From Pseudomonadales bacterium (GTDB lineage Bacteria > Pseudomonadota > Gammaproteobacteria > Pseudomonadales > Azotimanducaceae), in assembly GCA_030728785.1 (NCBI GenBank), contig JANQYP010000006.1, positions 1 through 32,550 on the forward strand: a stretch of 32,550 nt of DNA, in the 5' to 3' direction. Made by a program: the position numbers and the translations under genes. Within the stretch, counting starts at the first letter, position 1. Each line of letters opens with the position of its first letter. The notes beneath the pieces were generated by a model. The model saw only the letters and a program-made list of their open reading frames with translations, had not been told where the DNA came from and searched no databases. Shown here one piece after another: positions 1 through 8,047 of this stretch.

Positions 1-206
1 GCCACTACCTGGTCTTCGTCGACAGCCTGCTCTTCTCGTACTAACAATGCCGTCAGGGTGCCGGCGCACGGGGCTTCAATGGGTATCTCCATTTTCATGG
101 ACTCGAGAATCATGATGACATCTTCTGCCTCGACCCAGTCGCCTGCTTGTTTGGTTATTTTCCAGACATTGCCAGTGACTTCTGACTCGATTTTTATCTG
201 TGCCAT
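1..206 (-). CDS. Biotin/lipoyl-attachment carrier protein (C-terminus cut by window edge)
   Basis: Small stand-alone biotinyl-carrier domain, read from an ATG at 206-204 and still open at base 1. About 68 residues are visible. The biotinylation motif ESMKMEIP lies at residues 35-42, with Lys38 as the predicted modified lysine; a Pro-x-x-Gly turn (APCAG) follows, as in biotin carrier domains. Proteins of this type carry carboxybiotin for acyl-CoA carboxylases. The usual length is about 70-75 residues, so little is missing. It follows the serine hydrolase by 12 bp on the same strand and is probably cotranscribed with it. No biotin carboxylase or carboxyltransferase gene is visible; these could lie beyond the left edge. 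A lipoyl rather than biotin cofactor is less likely because of the MKM motif. Confidence 0.85.
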   Translation of the reverse strand, partial: MAQIKIESEVTGNVWKITKQAGDWVEAEDVIMILESMKMEIPIEAPCAGTLTALLVREEQAVDEDQVV

Positions 207-218
207 GGGTTGTATGTC

Positions 219-1415
219 CTAGTCGATAATAGATTGATAAGCCAGAACGCGCATTTCCCGGCGAATAGGGTAGGAGGATGAGGGCATCAGCTGGGTCATG
301 AATATCACCAGCATGTCTTCCTTCGGGTCGACAAAAAAGTAGGTGCTGGCGGCACCGCCCCAGGCAAACTCGCCAGGTGAACCGAGGATTTGGGCAGTGG
401 CAGGATCCAGCATCACAGAAAAGCCCAGGCCAAAGCCAATGCCGTCGTAAGGTGTCTCGCTGAACACCGCCTGGCCCATGCTGGTCAGGTCGCCGTTGTT
501 CGGCAGGTGGTTGCTGGTCATCAATTCCACGGTCTTGCGGCCGAGTATGCGGGTTCCGGCATGTTCGCCCTGGTTCAGCAACATGCTGGCAAACTTGTAA
601 TAGTCGTGAATGGTGGAGACCAGACCGCCGCCGCCAGAGTGCAGGCCGCGGTCCTGCAGATAAGGACTCGACTCGGGTGAGTCGATCAGGCGCATGCCGT
701 TATCACTGGTGCGATCATAATTGGCGGCAAAACGATGAACCTTATCCTCGGGTACCACAAAGCCGGTGTCGGTCATGCCCAGGGGCGCAAAAATTTGCTC
801 CTCAAGGAATTCATCAAAGGGCGTGTCGGCGATCAGCTCCACCAGGTGTCCGCAGACGTCTGTGGCAACGCTGTAGCTCCAGCGACTGCCAGGTGAAAAC
901 AGCAGGGGAATACCCGCCAGTTTGCTGACCATCTCTGCCAGGTTGGCCGACTGTTCAACGCCCTGTTGGCGATACATGGCGTCTACGGGGGTGCTGTTCA
1001 TAAAGCCATAGGTCAGGCCTGAGGTGTGAGTCAGCAGGTCGCGAATGGTCATGGGCCTGGCGGGCGCCGTGTGCCGGCCATCCGCACTGTAGACCTGCAG
1101 TTCACGGAAGGCGGGAATAAAACGCGAGACCGGATCGTCGAGCTGAAAGCGCCCGTCTTCATACAACATCATCAGGGCCGTGGTGGTGACGGGTTTAGAC
1201 ATGGAGTAAATCCGAAACAGGGTATCGTCCTCCATGCTTTTGTCGGCTTCGATATCCATTTTGCCCTGGCAGCTCAGGTGGACAATTTTGCCGCGCCTGG
1301 CCACCAGGGTGATCGTCCCGGGCAGCATGCCATCGTTGATATAACCCTGGGTCAGGTGATCAATCTTGTACAGCCTGGCGGCTGACAGGCCAACGTCTTC
1401 GGGAGTTGCTCGCAT
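219..1415 (-). CDS. Serine hydrolase, beta-lactamase (class C/EstB) family
   Basis: A 398-residue beta-lactamase-fold serine hydrolase. The nucleophile motif S-x-x-K is SMSK at residues 71-74, the tyrosine motif is Y181-S-V, and an HSGGGG segment near residue 258 stands where the KTG/HxG triad element is expected. Family members include EstB-type esterases, penicillin-binding-like proteins and hydrolases of small esters or lactones; substrate cannot be predicted. There is no obvious signal peptide, which points to a cytoplasmic esterase rather than a secreted beta-lactamase. It lies 9 bp downstream of the alcohol dehydrogenase and 12 bp upstream of the biotinyl protein, so an operon for breakdown of an alcohol, ester or acyl compound is a reasonable inference. 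Confidence 0.85.
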   Translation of the reverse strand: MRATPEDVGLSAARLYKIDHLTQGYINDGMLPGTITLVARRGKIVHLSCQGKMDIEADKSMEDDTLFRIYSMSKPVTTTALMMLYEDGRFQLDDPVSRFIPAFRELQVYSADGRHTAPARPMTIRDLLTHTSGLTYGFMNSTPVDAMYRQQGVEQSANLAEMVSKLAGIPLLFSPGSRWSYSVATDVCGHLVELIADTPFDEFLEEQIFAPLGMTDTGFVVPEDKVHRFAANYDRTSDNGMRLIDSPESSPYLQDRGLHSGGGGLVSTIHDYYKFASMLLNQGEHAGTRILGRKTVELMTSNHLPNNGDLTSMGQAVFSETPYDGIGFGLGFSVMLDPATAQILGSPGEFAWGGAASTYFFVDPKEDMLVIFMTQLMPSSSYPIRREMRVLAYQSIID

Positions 1416-1424
1416 GGTTTTTGC

Positions 1425-2510
1425 CTACTGGTCAAACATGATGATATGGCGTGCTTCCTGGCCGGTTTTCAACGCGTTCAGGGCGTCGTTGACTTCAGCA
1501 AGCTTGATGTGCCTGGAGATCATCTGGTCGAGGTGGAGTTTGCCCGACAGGTAGAATTCGACAAACCGTGGCATATCAATGCGGAACCGATTGGAACCCA
1601 TGTTGGAACCCTGGATTTTTTTCTCCGCAAGAAAATCCACGCCGTGCAGTTCGATCATGGTGCCGACGGGGATCATGCCGATAATAGTTGCCACGCCACC
1701 GGAGCAGAGCATCTTAAACGCCTGTTCGGCAGTCTGTTTCAGGCCAATGGCTTCGAAGGTATAGTCACAGCCACCCTTGGTGAGTTCAAGAACTTCGCCG
1801 ACAGCATCACACTTGCTGGCGTTGATGCAGTGAGTTGCACCCATGACCTTGGCTAATTCGAGTTTCGACTCCACCATGTCCACCGCAATGATCATGCCGG
1901 CTCCGGCTATTGCCGCACCGTTGATAGCGGCCAGGCCAACACCACCACAACCAAGCACGGCAACGGTAGAGCCTGGCTCAACACCGGCAGTGTGGAACAC
2001 CGCGCCAACGCCGGTAGTCGTCGAGCAACCGATAAGGGCCGCGCGATCCATGGGCATGTCTTCACGGACTTTTACCAGCGCGTGTTCATGGATCAGCATC
2101 ATCTCGGCAAAAGATGACAGGTTCAGGAATTGATGGATGGGTTTGCTGTTCTGGATCAGGCGGCTTTCTTCTTCCGCCTTGCGTGACACCTCAGGGCTCT
2201 GGCAGAGCGACAGGTGACCCGTCAGACATTTATGGCAATGGCCACAAAAGGCTGACAAACAGGTAATGACGTGGTCACCCTTCTTCACATAGGTGACGTC
2301 TGAGCCGACCTGCTCGACAATACCGGCACTTTCATGGCCGAGGATTGTGGGCAGCGGGTAGGGGTAGGAGCCATCCATAAAATGCAGGTCACTGTGGCAG
2401 ACGCCAGCGGCCAGGGTGCGCACCAGCACTTCGCGGGGGCCTGGCTTTGAGACCTGTACTTCTTCGATTTCCAGGGGACGATTGAGTTCACGCAATACCG
2501 CAGCTTTCAT
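1425..2510 (-). CDS. Zinc-dependent alcohol dehydrogenase (MDR superfamily)
   Basis: A 361-residue medium-chain dehydrogenase that should oxidise an alcohol to an aldehyde or ketone with NAD. Catalytic zinc ligands are Cys38 (VCHS), His59 with Glu60 (GHE), and Cys162 (GCSTTTG). The structural zinc lobe is complete: Cys89, Cys92, Cys95 and Cys103. The Rossmann motif GCGGVG is at 187-192, followed by the acidic Asp211 typical of NAD specificity. Sequence style is closest to the class III/aryl-alcohol-type dehydrogenases; the actual alcohol is unknown. A good ribosome site (AAGGA, 6-7 bases before the ATG) supports the start. It is the first gene of the leftward operon with the serine hydrolase and biotinyl protein. 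Confidence 0.9.
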   Translation of the reverse strand: MKAAVLRELNRPLEIEEVQVSKPGPREVLVRTLAAGVCHSDLHFMDGSYPYPLPTILGHESAGIVEQVGSDVTYVKKGDHVITCLSAFCGHCHKCLTGHLSLCQSPEVSRKAEEESRLIQNSKPIHQFLNLSSFAEMMLIHEHALVKVREDMPMDRAALIGCSTTTGVGAVFHTAGVEPGSTVAVLGCGGVGLAAINGAAIAGAGMIIAVDMVESKLELAKVMGATHCINASKCDAVGEVLELTKGGCDYTFEAIGLKQTAEQAFKMLCSGGVATIIGMIPVGTMIELHGVDFLAEKKIQGSNMGSNRFRIDMPRFVEFYLSGKLHLDQMISRHIKLAEVNDALNALKTGQEARHIIMFDQ

Positions 2511-2527
2511 GGTGTTTCCTTCTTAGT

Positions 2528-2555
2528 AGTATTAAATCTTGTCTGTGCACGGCAA
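2528..2555 (-). promoter_or_regulatory. Possible promoter of the alcohol dehydrogenase operon
   Basis: Read leftward, a TTGCCG -35 (2555-2550), a 16-base spacer and an AATACT -10 (2533-2528) end about 17 bases before the start codon. Both boxes are imperfect, so this is only a candidate. Confidence 0.25.
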
Positions 2556-2617
2556 GCCCTCTGATGGATTTTGCCGGCACGCACGCAGACCTAAACCTAG
2601 CACGATTGTTGATGGAA

Positions 2618-2645
2618 TTGCTATGCGCCGGGACTGGCATACAAT
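2618..2645 (+). promoter_or_regulatory. Probable folK promoter with almost no leader
   Basis: TTGCTA (2618-2623), a 16-base spacer and TACAAT (2640-2645) form a reasonable sigma-70 promoter. The folK ATG begins at 2652, 6 bases after the -10 box, where transcription itself would be expected to begin. No Shine-Dalgarno sequence precedes the ATG. Together these suggest a leaderless folK message. Confidence 0.4.
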
Positions 2646-2651
2646 GGCGCC

Positions 2652-3185
2652 ATGGAATCAACAACCTTTAACCGTGTACTGGTCGCCTTTGGCTCTAATC
2701 TGGGCGATCGTGAACAACAGATCATGGCGGCCCTGGACAAAATTGCAGGGATCAGTGGTCGTTATTGTCGCTGTTCGTCTTTTTGGCGTTCAGCGCCCCT
2801 GGACATGGCGGCAGGCGCCGGCGAATTTATCAACGGGGTTGTCGAGTTTGATACGGCGCTGACGCCCCTGGCGCTGCTGGCAGCATTGCAGGGGATTGAG
2901 CAAGCTGCGGGCCGGCCAGCGGTCCATGGGGTCAATGCCAGCCGAGTGCTGGACCTGGATATACTCTGCTTTAATGCTGAGGTGATGCACTTACCGGAGC
3001 TGCAGATCCCCCATCCGCGAATGACCGAGCGCCTGTTTGTTCTTATGCCACTTGAGGAGTTGGTGCCAGGTTTGGTCTTGCCAGGCCAGTCGGCTGGCCT
3101 GGCGGAATTGATTCGCAAGGCGCCCGGCGCGCCTGTCAGTCGGCTTCGAGCAGGGCCAATTCTTCAGCCTCGGCCGCCTTCCTGA
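2652..3185 (+). CDS. folK: 2-amino-4-hydroxy-6-hydroxymethyldihydropteridine pyrophosphokinase
   Basis: A 177-residue HPPK, which transfers pyrophosphate from ATP to 6-hydroxymethyl-7,8-dihydropterin in folate synthesis. Family signatures are clear: GSNLGDR near residues 14-20, SRVLDLDIL with the Mg/ATP-binding aspartates, and HPRMTERLFVLMPLEE. Length is slightly above the usual 160-170; the last 20 or so residues, rich in Arg and Pro, do not resemble the family and overlap a coding-like segment on the other strand. The common partners pcnB or panB are not adjacent, so the gene seems to stand alone. The start is the first ATG in frame and lies right at the expected transcription start. Confidence 0.93.
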   Translation: MESTTFNRVLVAFGSNLGDREQQIMAALDKIAGISGRYCRCSSFWRSAPLDMAAGAGEFINGVVEFDTALTPLALLAALQGIEQAAGRPAVHGVNASRVLDLDILCFNAEVMHLPELQIPHPRMTERLFVLMPLEELVPGLVLPGQSAGLAELIRKAPGAPVSRLRAGPILQPRPPS

Positions 3186-3308
3186 GCACGCGGGCGATAA
3201 CGGGCGGGTTAAGGGTGATAGCAGCCAGTGCTGGGTAACACGGGCGTTGTCGTGTTGCAATTGGGATTCGAGGATCTTGGTCCTGCTATCTCTTATTCCC
3301 TGGGAAGA
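3136..3308 (-). pseudogene. Probable decayed gene tail with a frameshift
   Basis: Two minus-strand reading frames here look coding and join into one protein tail if a frameshift near 3226 is allowed. The upstream frame (3308 to about 3228) reads ...SRTKILESQLQHDNARVTQH; the downstream frame (about 3225 to a TGA at 3138-3136) reads AAITLNPPVIARVLRKAA then EAEELALLEAD. Codons are typical of the neighbourhood and the amino acid make-up is that of a helical protein end. No start codon or longer open frame remains. The last 50 bases overlap the 3' end of folK. I do not recognise the family. A chance open frame remains possible. Confidence 0.35.
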
Positions 3309-3432
3309 TCAGATGAGTTTTCGTCTGGTCTTGGGTGCGCCCTGTAATGCGCGCGGGTGTGATCTGCAAATGTCTGCGGAAGTAAGTGTAGACCAGTTGC
3401 CGCCAAGCGCCGGTTTATTGGCGCCATTGATC

Positions 3433-4950
3433 TCAGATGATGGCTGATTCGTGGCCTGACCAGTAAGGATCGCGAAGTATGCGCTTGTAAAGTTTGCCTG
3501 TCGGATGGCGCGGCAGAGTAGTCATGAAGTCTACGCTTCGCGGACACTTAGCGTGGGACAGATGGCTGCGGCAATACTGGATCAGTTGTTCTGCCACAGC
3601 AGGCGTGGCGCTGGCAGGCACCAGGAGCTGGACCACAGCTTTCACTTCCTCGCCGAACTCGGCATTCGGGATACCAAAAACCGCTACGTCGGCCACTGCA
3701 GGGTGATTGATGAGAAGGTTCTCAATTTCCTGCGGGTAGATATTTACGCCGCCGGAAATGATCATAAATGACTTGCGATCACGCAGGTACAGATAGCCTT
3801 CGGCATCCAGGTAACCAATGTCGCCGAGGGTCGACCAACCCTGGCTGGAGCGCCCAGCTGCCGTTTTTGCCGGATCTTTGTAATAACTGAAGTCGGCGCC
3901 ATTGGCAAAGTAGACGGTGCCAGATTGCCCAGTGGGCAGGGGCTTGTCGTCGTCGTCGAGAATATGCAGGTCACCATAAATAGCCCGGCCAACGCTGCCC
4001 GGGTGGGCGAGCCACTCGCTGCTGGTAATGGCGGTGGAGCCATTGGCCTCGGTGCCCGAATAATACTCATACAGCACCGGCCCCCACCAGTTGAGCATCT
4101 GCCGTTTGATGTCCACAGGGCAGGGCGCCGCGGCGTGGATGGCATATTGCAGGCTGCTGACATCATATTTGGCGCGGATTTCTGCGGGCAGTTTCAACAG
4201 GCGCACAAACATGGTGGGGACCCACTGGCTGTGGCTGATATGGTGGGTCTGAATCAGTTCAAGAGCGCGCTCGGCATCAAACTTTTCCATGATCAGCGCC
4301 TGCCCGCCGAGGCGCGTCACCATCATGTTGTAACGTAAGGGTGCCGAGTGATAGAGCGGCGCCGTCGACAGATAGCGGGTTTGGTTGTTCACCTGGTGGA
4401 GTTTGACCCGGGTACTGAACAACGCCGAGACGGTGCCCAGTGGCGCCTGTTGCAGGGGGAAACGCACGCCTTTGGGCTGGCCGGTGGTGCCCGATGAATA
4501 AATCATCTCAGCACCTTCACACTCATCCTTGATGGGCACCGCGGGCTCGGCAGCAAGAGCCGCATCCCAGGACGGCCAGGGCGCGTCACCATCTACCAGG
4601 TAGACCTGCAAGTTGGCAGGCAGCTGGCCCAGGCTGGCGAGGTGCCGGCTGGATGTCACCAGCAGGCGGGCATCGGAATTGTCGAGTATGTATTCAATTT
4701 CAGCGGCCTGAAAGAGGGTGCTGAGGGGGGTGAAATAAAGTCCTGATCGTTGTGCGGCCCAGCAGATCTGCAGATAGCGGACATCGTTGTCGAGTAATAT
4801 GGCGATGCCATCGCCAGCTTGCAGTCCCTGGCGGCGAAACAGTTGGGCGGCCTGGTTGGATTTGTCGTTCAGGGCCTGATAGGTGACCTGCTCGCCACTC
4901 GCGGCCATCTGGTAGGCAACTTTTTCGCCCGGATGCAGCCCTGGAAACAT
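3433..4950 (-). CDS. AMP-forming acyl-CoA synthetase/ligase
   Basis: A 505-residue member of the ANL (AMP-binding) superfamily, which activates a carboxylic acid with ATP to an acyl-AMP and then an acyl-CoA. The phosphate-binding motif YSSGTTGQPKGV is at 151-162, the YYSGTEANG motif at 297-304, the TLGDIGYLD aspartate motif at 374-382, the hinge DRKSFMIISGGVNIYPQEIE at 391-410, and the C-terminal catalytic Lys486 in PTGKLYKR. All elements needed for both half reactions are present. The substrate cannot be read from sequence; medium/long-chain fatty or aromatic acids are both possible. It starts 3 bp after the stop of the DUF1820 gene, so the two are almost certainly cotranscribed. Confidence 0.92.
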   Translation of the reverse strand: MFPGLHPGEKVAYQMAASGEQVTYQALNDKSNQAAQLFRRQGLQAGDGIAILLDNDVRYLQICWAAQRSGLYFTPLSTLFQAAEIEYILDNSDARLLVTSSRHLASLGQLPANLQVYLVDGDAPWPSWDAALAAEPAVPIKDECEGAEMIYSSGTTGQPKGVRFPLQQAPLGTVSALFSTRVKLHQVNNQTRYLSTAPLYHSAPLRYNMMVTRLGGQALIMEKFDAERALELIQTHHISHSQWVPTMFVRLLKLPAEIRAKYDVSSLQYAIHAAAPCPVDIKRQMLNWWGPVLYEYYSGTEANGSTAITSSEWLAHPGSVGRAIYGDLHILDDDDKPLPTGQSGTVYFANGADFSYYKDPAKTAAGRSSQGWSTLGDIGYLDAEGYLYLRDRKSFMIISGGVNIYPQEIENLLINHPAVADVAVFGIPNAEFGEEVKAVVQLLVPASATPAVAEQLIQYCRSHLSHAKCPRSVDFMTTLPRHPTGKLYKRILRDPYWSGHESAII

Positions 4951-4953
4951 GAT

Positions 4954-5295
4954 TTATTCAGGCTTTTTCGGCGTGTTTTTGGGTGTGAAGAATGACCCTG
5001 GGAAGTGAGCAATATTGCTGTTTTTAGCTTCGCTGATCTTGCCTGCGCCCTCCTTTGCGACTTCGTCAATGCGGACGATAGAGTGCATGGGCACATAGCT
5101 GCGGGCGACATCGGCAAATTCCGCCTTCAGCTTCTCTTCACTGGGGTCTACAACCAATTTCGACTTCTCACCAAAAACCAGCTCTTCAATCTCTATGAAG
5201 CCGTAAAGATCGCTCTGGTAGATCTGTCTGGCATAAACTTCGAAGATCTCGCCCTGATTGTAAAAAATGATCTTAAAAATGGGTTCGTTCGACAT
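4954..5295 (-). CDS. DUF1820 family protein
   Basis: A 113-residue protein beginning MSNEPIFKIIFYNQGEIFEV. It matches the pattern of DUF1820, a small gammaproteobacterial family of unknown function (usual length about 105-115). Visible features are a beta-rich N-terminal half, a conserved-looking FIEIEELVFGE segment, and SYVPMHSIVRIDEV near residues 65-80, followed by a low-complexity Pro/Lys tail. An upstream in-frame ATG (5337) would add 14 residues unlike the family, so the internal ATG at 5295 is preferred. It is soluble with no signal sequence. It is the first gene of a two-gene operon with the acyl-CoA ligase; no function follows from that with confidence. Confidence 0.85.
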   Translation of the reverse strand: MSNEPIFKIIFYNQGEIFEVYARQIYQSDLYGFIEIEELVFGEKSKLVVDPSEEKLKAEFADVARSYVPMHSIVRIDEVAKEGAGKISEAKNSNIAHFPGSFFTPKNTPKKPE

Positions 5296-5337
5296 CGCGT
5301 CTAAATACTCATTAGTGATACGGCAGTTTTGGTGCAA

Positions 5338-5354
5338 GTTGACCTAAAGTCAAC
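5338..5354. promoter_or_regulatory. Perfect inverted repeat GTTGAC-N5-GTCAAC in a divergent promoter region
   Basis: GTTGAC (5338-5343), five bases, GTCAAC (5349-5354). It lies between the DUF1820 operon (leftward) and miaB (rightward) and overlaps TTGAC-type -35 elements on both strands, so a dimeric regulator or chance symmetry of facing -35 boxes are both possible. Confidence 0.3.
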
Positions 5355-5367
5355 CGGGTTGTAGATA
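5339..5367 (+). promoter_or_regulatory. Candidate sigma-70 promoter reading toward miaB
   Basis: TTGACC (5339-5344), exactly 17 bases, TAGATA (5362-5367). The -35 matches consensus at 5 of 6 positions and the -10 at 4 of 6. It would give a leader of about 170 bases to the miaB start at 5549. Confidence 0.35.
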
Positions 5368-5439
5368 TGGCCCTCGGAATGTGGATTTCAAGGTTTGGCG
5401 ACTGCCAATTTATCGGTTCTTTCATATCCGCTGAGCGTC

Positions 5440-5445
5440 TATAAT
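5440..5445 (+). promoter_or_regulatory. Consensus -10 box (TATAAT) for miaB
   Basis: A perfect TATAAT lies 104 bases before the chosen miaB start. No good -35 is seen 16-18 bases upstream (TTCTTT is the nearest). The ATG at 5444, which would open a longer miaB frame, lies inside this box; if the promoter is used, that ATG is not transcribed. Confidence 0.35.
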
Positions 5446-5548
5446 GCGCTCCTGCTGGTGGTGTGATGCTGCTGGCCCTAAGATCTTTCGGCAGCCCAGC
5501 AAACAGCCCGAATATTTGACAGCCGCAAGGCCAGCGAGAAACCTGCCA

Positions 5549-6952
5549 GTGAGCGAAAAGCAAGTAGTTAACCAGACCACCAGCCCGTTGCTCGCGGCTG
5601 CCGCGCAGGTAAGTGCGGTCCGGGAAAAGGCCGGCAAGGTTTTTATCAAGACTCACGGCTGTCAGATGAATGAATATGACTCTGCTCGAATGCTTGATCT
5701 GCTCAAAGAAAGTCACGGTTATGAGTTGACCAGCAATGAGGCTGAGGCTGACCTGCTGTTGCTCAATACCTGTTCGATCCGAGAAAAAGCCCAGGAGAAA
5801 GTTTTCCACCAGCTGGGTCGCTGGCGCAAGCTAAAAAAAGCCAAGCCAGGCCTGAAGATAGGTGTGGGCGGCTGTGTCGCCAGTCAGGAGGGCGCCGCCA
5901 TCAGTCAGCGTGCGCCTTATGTAGACGTCATCTTCGGGCCACAGACCCTGCACCGTTTACCAGAGTTGCTGGATGGTGTGCCGGGCGCAGGCTCTGCCAT
6001 GATTGACATCAGTTTTCCCGAGATTGAAAAATTCGATAAGCTGCCGGCACCTTCTGTTGATGGTCCGACGGCTTTTGTTTCCATTATGGAAGGCTGCAGC
6101 AAGTACTGTACATTCTGTGTGGTGCCTTATACCCGGGGTGAGGAAGTCAGCCGGCCGCTGGTTGATGTGCTGCAGGAAATTATCCAGCTGGCAGACAAAG
6201 GGGTTCGCGAGGTCAACCTGCTGGGCCAGAACGTTAATGCCTATCGGGCTGATATTGGCGATGGCAGCCAGGCCGACCTGGCCTATCTCATCAGGCTGGT
6301 GGCGGAAATTGAGGGTATTGACCGTATTCGATACACCACCTCGCACCCGGTAGAGTTCTCCGATAGCCTGATTGATGTCTATGCTGAGGTACCTGAGCTG
6401 GTCAGTCATCTGCACCTGCCGGTGCAGAGCGGTTCCGACCGTATTCTGGCGCGCATGAAGCGCGGTCACACAGTCCTTGAATACAAGTCCAAGATCCGTC
6501 GCCTGCGCAAGATCCGCCCTGACCTGAGCATGTCTTCCGACTTTATTATCGGTTTTCCCGGTGAGACCCAGGCAGACTTTGACGCCACCATGCAGTTGAT
6601 TGCAGAAATTGGCTTTGATCAGTCGTTCAGCTTTATCTACAGTGCGCGCCCCGGTACGCCGGCGGCAGACCTGGCCGATGACACACCCATGGAAGTAAAG
6701 AAGGTGCGTCTGAAACTATTGCAGGGTCGGATCATTCAGCAGGCCATGCATATCAGCCGCGGCATGGTCGGCAGCCGCCAGACGATTCTGGTTACCGGCT
6801 TGTCACGCAAGGATCCCGGGCAGTGCCAAGGCCGCACAGAGAACAACCGGGTGGTCAACTTCAGCACGGCGGGTGCAGATCTTACGGGGCAGCTGGTGAC
6901 CGTTGAAATCACCGAGGCGCTGCCCAACTCTCTGCGCGGGATGATGGTCTGA
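5549..6952 (+). CDS. miaB: tRNA-2-methylthio-N6-dimethylallyladenosine synthase
   Basis: A radical-SAM methylthiotransferase that adds the 2-methylthio group to i6A37 of tRNAs reading UNN codons. From a GTG at 5549 the protein has 467 residues, the usual size. The N-terminal UPF0004 domain holds the three auxiliary cluster cysteines (Cys38 in HGCQMNE, Cys75 in NTCSIRE, Cys109 in GGCVAS). The radical-SAM cluster motif is C183-x3-C187-x2-C190 (GCSKYCTFC). A C-terminal TRAM domain covers roughly the last 65 residues. An in-frame ATG at 5444 would add 35 residues with no family resemblance and lies in a -10 box, so it is rejected. The Shine-Dalgarno before the GTG is weak. It heads the miaB-ybeZ-ybeY-corC-lnt block. 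Confidence 0.93.
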   Translation: MSEKQVVNQTTSPLLAAAAQVSAVREKAGKVFIKTHGCQMNEYDSARMLDLLKESHGYELTSNEAEADLLLLNTCSIREKAQEKVFHQLGRWRKLKKAKPGLKIGVGGCVASQEGAAISQRAPYVDVIFGPQTLHRLPELLDGVPGAGSAMIDISFPEIEKFDKLPAPSVDGPTAFVSIMEGCSKYCTFCVVPYTRGEEVSRPLVDVLQEIIQLADKGVREVNLLGQNVNAYRADIGDGSQADLAYLIRLVAEIEGIDRIRYTTSHPVEFSDSLIDVYAEVPELVSHLHLPVQSGSDRILARMKRGHTVLEYKSKIRRLRKIRPDLSMSSDFIIGFPGETQADFDATMQLIAEIGFDQSFSFIYSARPGTPAADLADDTPMEVKKVRLKLLQGRIIQQAMHISRGMVGSRQTILVTGLSRKDPGQCQGRTENNRVVNFSTAGADLTGQLVTVEITEALPNSLRGMMV

Positions 6953-7058
6953 GCCGACCTGTCCTGACGTGTCGTAAACGGGCGTGATCTGAAACTTCCC
7001 TTTTCCTCCTGCGAAGGACGGTATATTCTAGCTGTCCGTTCCCATCACTCGCTGACAT

Positions 7059-8039
7059 TTGAACATTCATACAGAGCCCTACCAGGTCAAACTGGAACCG
7101 AACGACAGCCATCAACTTGCCAACCTTTGCGGCCCTTTTGATGCTCATCTGCGCCAGATCGAGAAGCGCCTGGGCATCACCATCAACAATCGAGGCAACA
7201 ATTTCCAGCTTTTGGGTGAAAGCCGCATAGTGCGGTCCGCCGGCGAGTTGCTGATCCAGCTCTACCAGGAGGTCAAAAACGGTACTCACCTGAGTGCCGA
7301 GGTGATTCATCTGTACCTGCAGGACTCCGGCGTCGATGGCTTGTTGAGTGACGAGGCGGACGGTAATGATTTTCTGATTACCACCCGCAAGAAAACCATC
7401 AAGCCCCGTGGCAAGAATCAGATTGGTTATGTTCAGGCCGTGCGCGCCCACGACATCAATTTTGGCATTGGGCCTGCGGGTACCGGTAAGACCTATCTGG
7501 CTGTTGCCTGTGCCGTTGAGGCCCTCGACCAAGAATTGGTGCGGCGGATTCTGCTGGTGCGGCCTGCCGTTGAAGCGGGTGAGAAGCTGGGTTTTCTGCC
7601 TGGCGACCTGAGCCAGAAAATCGACCCCTATCTGCGGCCTCTCTACGACGCTCTCTACGAGATGATCGGCTTTGAGCGGGTCGAAAAGCTGATAGAGAAA
7701 AATATTATCGAGGTGGCTCCCCTGGCTTACATGCGGGGCCGAACATTAAACGAATCATTTATCATCCTGGATGAGAGCCAGAACACCACCACCGAGCAGA
7801 TGAAGATGTTCCTGACTCGCGTGGGTTTTGGTTCGACAGTGGTGGTTACCGGTGATGTCACCCAGGTTGACCTGCCCAGCCGCACGACCTCGGGGCTGCG
7901 CCACGTCCTCAACGTGCTGACGGATATCGAAGGCATTTCGTTTACCCACTTCAGTTCTCGCGATGTGGTGCGGCATCCCTTGGTGCAGAGAATTGTTGAG
8001 GCTTATGAAAAGTTTGAAGCTGGCGGTGGCAAGTCATGA
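7059..8039 (+). CDS. ybeZ: PhoH-like ATPase (YbeZ)
   Basis: A 326-residue PhoH-family P-loop ATPase that works with YbeY in 16S rRNA maturation and ribosome quality control. The N-terminal 110 residues are the PhoH-associated RNA-binding-like region (ANLCGPFDAHLRQIEKRLG). Walker A is GPAGTGKT at 138-145 and Walker B FIILDE at 234-239. The start is a TTG at 7059: an in-frame stop lies only two codons before it, and the N-terminus aligns with the family (E-P-Y-x-V-x-L-E-P-N-D), so no other start is reasonable. No clear Shine-Dalgarno precedes it, so translation may be weak. The gene ends 34 bp before the first possible ybeY start. Confidence 0.92.
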   Translation: MNIHTEPYQVKLEPNDSHQLANLCGPFDAHLRQIEKRLGITINNRGNNFQLLGESRIVRSAGELLIQLYQEVKNGTHLSAEVIHLYLQDSGVDGLLSDEADGNDFLITTRKKTIKPRGKNQIGYVQAVRAHDINFGIGPAGTGKTYLAVACAVEALDQELVRRILLVRPAVEAGEKLGFLPGDLSQKIDPYLRPLYDALYEMIGFERVEKLIEKNIIEVAPLAYMRGRTLNESFIILDESQNTTTEQMKMFLTRVGFGSTVVVTGDVTQVDLPSRTTSGLRHVLNVLTDIEGISFTHFSSRDVVRHPLVQRIVEAYEKFEAGGGKS

Positions 8040-8047
8040 CATCACCC

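Noticed and set aside
3392-3416. Hairpin CGCCAA/TTGGCG after the acyl-CoA ligase as a terminator
   Set aside because: Only a 6-bp stem with an 11-base loop and no T-run on the relevant strand.
3247-3447. 66-residue plus-strand open frame between folK and the acyl-CoA ligase
   Set aside because: No ribosome site, odd composition, and it overlaps the better coding-like relic and the ligase end on the other strand.
5444-5548. Longer miaB frame starting at an ATG at 5444
   Set aside because: The added 35 residues do not resemble MiaB, and the ATG lies inside a TATAAT box; the GTG at 5549 gives the normal length.
7021-7042. Promoter between miaB and ybeZ
   Set aside because: TATATT at 7022-7027 is a fair -10, but no -35 is found at usable distance; the genes are probably cotranscribed.
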